This document shows, in pieces, positions 62,434 to 64,000 of a DNA stretch of 64,000 nucleotides. Within the stretch, counting starts at the first letter, position 1, and every line of letters starts with the position of its first letter. Under the pieces are notes generated by a model. The model saw only the letters and a program-made list of their open reading frames with translations. It was not told the origin of the DNA and did no database searches. The stretch covers positions 28,951 to 92,950 of the forward strand of contig NZ_QJUA01000020.1 in NCBI RefSeq assembly GCF_003254575.1, given 5' to 3'. The stretch is from Mycobacterium kyogaense (GTDB taxonomy: Bacteria > Actinomycetota > Actinomycetes > Mycobacteriales > Mycobacteriaceae). The position numbers were made by a program, and so were the translations under genes.

Positions 62434-63836
62434 GTTTCGGCGAGCCACGCCCGATGCTCGCGATCGCGTTGTGCGTCGAGCTCCATACGCTGCCTGCGCT
62501 CGCGGGCCACGCGGTCGCGGCGATCTTGCTCGCGAGTCGTGGTCCGACGCGGCATCATCGCAGTCTTGCCCGAGCCGTCCGGGGCATTCGTGCAGTCAGG
62601 GAGGCCGCCCGTCGACGACGCGAGAGACGGAAAGAGTTGTCCGCCATGAGGATCAGTCAGATAGACCAGGCCCGTGGGAGCGATGAGTACAACGGTGCCG
62701 TCGGGCCGCTGCTCGTCACGCCATCCGTTGAGGCCGGTGTAGAAGGTCTTGATCAGATGGTGGACACGGCAGTACAGCTTGGTGTTCGACGGGTGGGTGG
62801 GACCCGCGGGCCACGGTGTCGTGTGGTCGACATCGCACCGCTGCGCCGGAGCATCACAACCAGGGAAGCGACATGTCAGGTCCCGCCAGTGCAGGAAATC
62901 CGCAAGCCGGCGCGACGGCCGATATCCACACTCCGCCTCGTCACAGGGCCTGCCGACCGGACGCATGTCGGCCGCCGCAGCGTCATCACGCACCGACTCG
63001 GCGGGCAGGATTCCGAACCCATCCAGATAGCCGGGTGCGTCACTGCGCCCGTCGACGGTCGCCTGCTCGGCGAGGATGTGCACCACGACACGGGCGGCCG
63101 AGGCATCGAGCGCCGCAGCCGGGCAGTCCTGCGACGCGCAGCAGCACGCCAACGTCGATTCGCCGCGGCCGAGTGCGCCGCACGCGGCTGCCCGCCGTTG
63201 CATGGGGGTGCGAGGATCGGCCTCGCACACAGTGGCGGCCAGCGCGTCGAGGCGCTTGTCGAGCGCCGCGGCATCGAGCGCGTCGAGCAACCCGCCTGCG
63301 AATGCCGTACCGGGTTGATGTGATTCGACAGTGAAATGCAGGTTGTCGCGGACGTCCGGCGGGACTCGAACCCCGGCCGGGTCGAATGCTGCGACCCACT
63401 GATCCACGCGGTCCTTCAGCTTGTTCTCCGACAAACGCATCCAGCCGATCAGCTTCGGCGCGAGGGCGGTATCGAGTGCGGTGATGATGCCGCTTTCGAC
63501 GTTGTCGGTGCGATTGAGCACGATCCGCACCATGCGTAGATCGATCTCCCCGCGCGCGAAGACGGCCGCGACCGCGGGGAGACGTGAGTGCAGCGACACC
63601 GCCATGCGGACCTGGCTCCCGGCGCGCCAGCGACTGATGTTCTGCGCCGCGGACACTTCTGCAGCCACCGCCTCGGTGACGTCGACAACCCAGCACTCCG
63701 CCCCCGGGTGCTCACGAGTCCGCAGCGCGTGGAGCCGGGCCACCGCGGCGAGGCGCTCGGCGATGGCCCGCGACTCAGCGCGGGTGGCGCACCCCATTGC
63801 GAGGACGCAATCGACGGCCTCTGCGGACTCGAACAT
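62412..63836 (-). CDS. DUF222 / HNH endonuclease domain protein (13E12-type)
   Basis: A 474-aa protein of the same broad family as the gene at 10133-11431. N-terminal DUF222 region starting MFESAEAVDCVLAMG, then the HNH nuclease CRFPGCDAPAQRCDVDHTTPWPAG...NTKLYCRVHH (about 345-400), whose Cys and His residues form the metal site, and a charged C-terminal tail rich in Arg and Glu. Role uncertain. The two copies here differ widely outside the HNH core, so they are old paralogues rather than a recent duplication. The ATG at 63836 is chosen because upstream codons run into repeat DNA. Confidence 0.88.
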   Translation of the reverse strand: MFESAEAVDCVLAMGCATRAESRAIAERLAAVARLHALRTREHPGAECWVVDVTEAVAAEVSAAQNISRWRAGSQVRMAVSLHSRLPAVAAVFARGEIDLRMVRIVLNRTDNVESGIITALDTALAPKLIGWMRLSENKLKDRVDQWVAAFDPAGVRVPPDVRDNLHFTVESHQPGTAFAGGLLDALDAAALDKRLDALAATVCEADPRTPMQRRAAACGALGRGESTLACCCASQDCPAAALDASAARVVVHILAEQATVDGRSDAPGYLDGFGILPAESVRDDAAAADMRPVGRPCDEAECGYRPSRRLADFLHWRDLTCRFPGCDAPAQRCDVDHTTPWPAGPTHPSNTKLYCRVHHLIKTFYTGLNGWRDEQRPDGTVVLIAPTGLVYLTDPHGGQLFPSLASSTGGLPDCTNAPDGSGKTAMMPRRTTTREQDRRDRVARERRQRMELDAQRDREHRAWLAETYDPPPF

Positions 63837-63880
63837 GTGTTCGATACTACCGGTGGGGTCCGACCGCGTTGACTGTGATG

Positions 63881-63952
63881 TCTCAGGACATCGGTGACAG
63901 TTCTGCATCAGGACTTCGGTGACAGTTGATGTGTCAGGACTTCGGTGACGGT
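63881..63952. repeat. Three imperfect direct repeats of a TCAGGAC-TTCGGTGAC-type motif
   Basis: Copies start near 63883, 63908 and 63934; each reads close to TCAGGACTTCGGTGAC. The rightmost overlaps the end of a leftward reading frame, the usual position of an insertion-sequence terminal repeat. The three may be one IS end plus two related internal or relict copies. Confidence 0.55.
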
Positions 63953-64000
63953 CTGTCGGTTTTGGGGCGTGGGCCCCGTGGTCGACCGTTGCCGACGTAT
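63934..64000 (-). CDS. Possible transposase C-terminal end, partial
   Basis: A leftward frame entering from the right edge ends at 63934: 21 visible residues, YVGNGRPRGPRPKTDRPSPK followed by S and stop. The basic, Pro-rich tail and the stop lying inside the repeated terminal motif are typical of an insertion-sequence transposase; an IS481-like element is my guess from the end sequence. Too little is visible for certainty. Confidence 0.4.
   Translation of the reverse strand, partial: YVGNGRPRGPRPKTDRPSPKS

Overview
This is a high-GC actinobacterial chromosome segment, most likely from a rapidly growing Mycolicibacterium/Mycobacterium. The main evidence is gene order. From memory of the M. 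tuberculosis map, the backbone follows Rv2223c to Rv2260 with insertions: hip1-like hydrolases, panB, CYTH-CHAD protein, rnpB, RNase H/phosphatase, zinc ribbon, NIF3, HAD (ptkA-like), ptpA, SURF1, cobD, tRNA-Val, ahpE, DUF3052, aceE, mabR, fabD-acpM-kasA-kasB-accD6, glpD, TetR, FAD oxidase, diacylglycerol kinase, DUF3145, serine hydrolase, mscR and MBL protein. The FAS-II mycolate operon and mycothiol-dependent formaldehyde dehydrogenase also point to mycobacteria. No database was searched, so family names rest on motifs and recall.

Layout. 1-9.6 kb: surface hydrolases, a GNAT, a wax ester/TAG synthase, panB, an enoyl-CoA hydratase/fatty acyl-AMP ligase pair and a CYTH-CHAD protein. 9.6-14.3 kb: RNase P RNA, then an accessory block with a DUF222-HNH protein, a mycothiol-dependent isomerase-like protein, and a thioredoxin-reductase/methyltransferase pair divergent from an XRE-cupin regulator. 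14.3-23.2 kb: conserved housekeeping genes, an amidohydrolase and an MgtC/DUF4010 membrane protein.

23.18-32.34 kb is a 9.1-kb integrated element. It is bounded by a 45-bp direct repeat (44/45 identical) of the 3' half of tRNA-Val(TAC), and the intact tRNA lies at the right end. It carries a tyrosine integrase with an extra winged-helix domain inside its core-binding region and paired candidate arm sites near both ends. Its other contents are a 5'-truncated terminase remnant, tiny Cys-rich proteins, an HTH protein, a solitary AT-richer OLD-family AAA/Toprim nuclease, a 518-aa protein of unknown function, and an octapeptide (YTGVGGGx) repeat protein. I read it as a degraded prophage or satellite now carrying candidate anti-phage cargo. 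It is the best candidate in the window for something undescribed.

32.4-48.6 kb: ahpE, DUF3052, a lipoprotein, aceE, the PucR-type regulator mabR and the FAS-II operon, then glpD-TetR and an FAD oxidase-DAG kinase pair. Two 19-bp palindromes of the form TTTG-N11-CAAA lie upstream of mabR and fabD, which suggests one regulator acting on both. Several genes look leaderless, with a TANNNT box 5-7 nt before the start codon.

48.6-64 kb: DUF3145, a serine hydrolase, mscR-MBL, a SHOCT membrane protein, a SABATH-type methyltransferase, a DAPB-like oxidoreductase and a secreted protein. A tightly packed operon follows: peptide/nickel-type ABC importer, SDR and cytochrome P450. The window ends with a second DUF222-HNH gene and what looks like the end of an insertion sequence.
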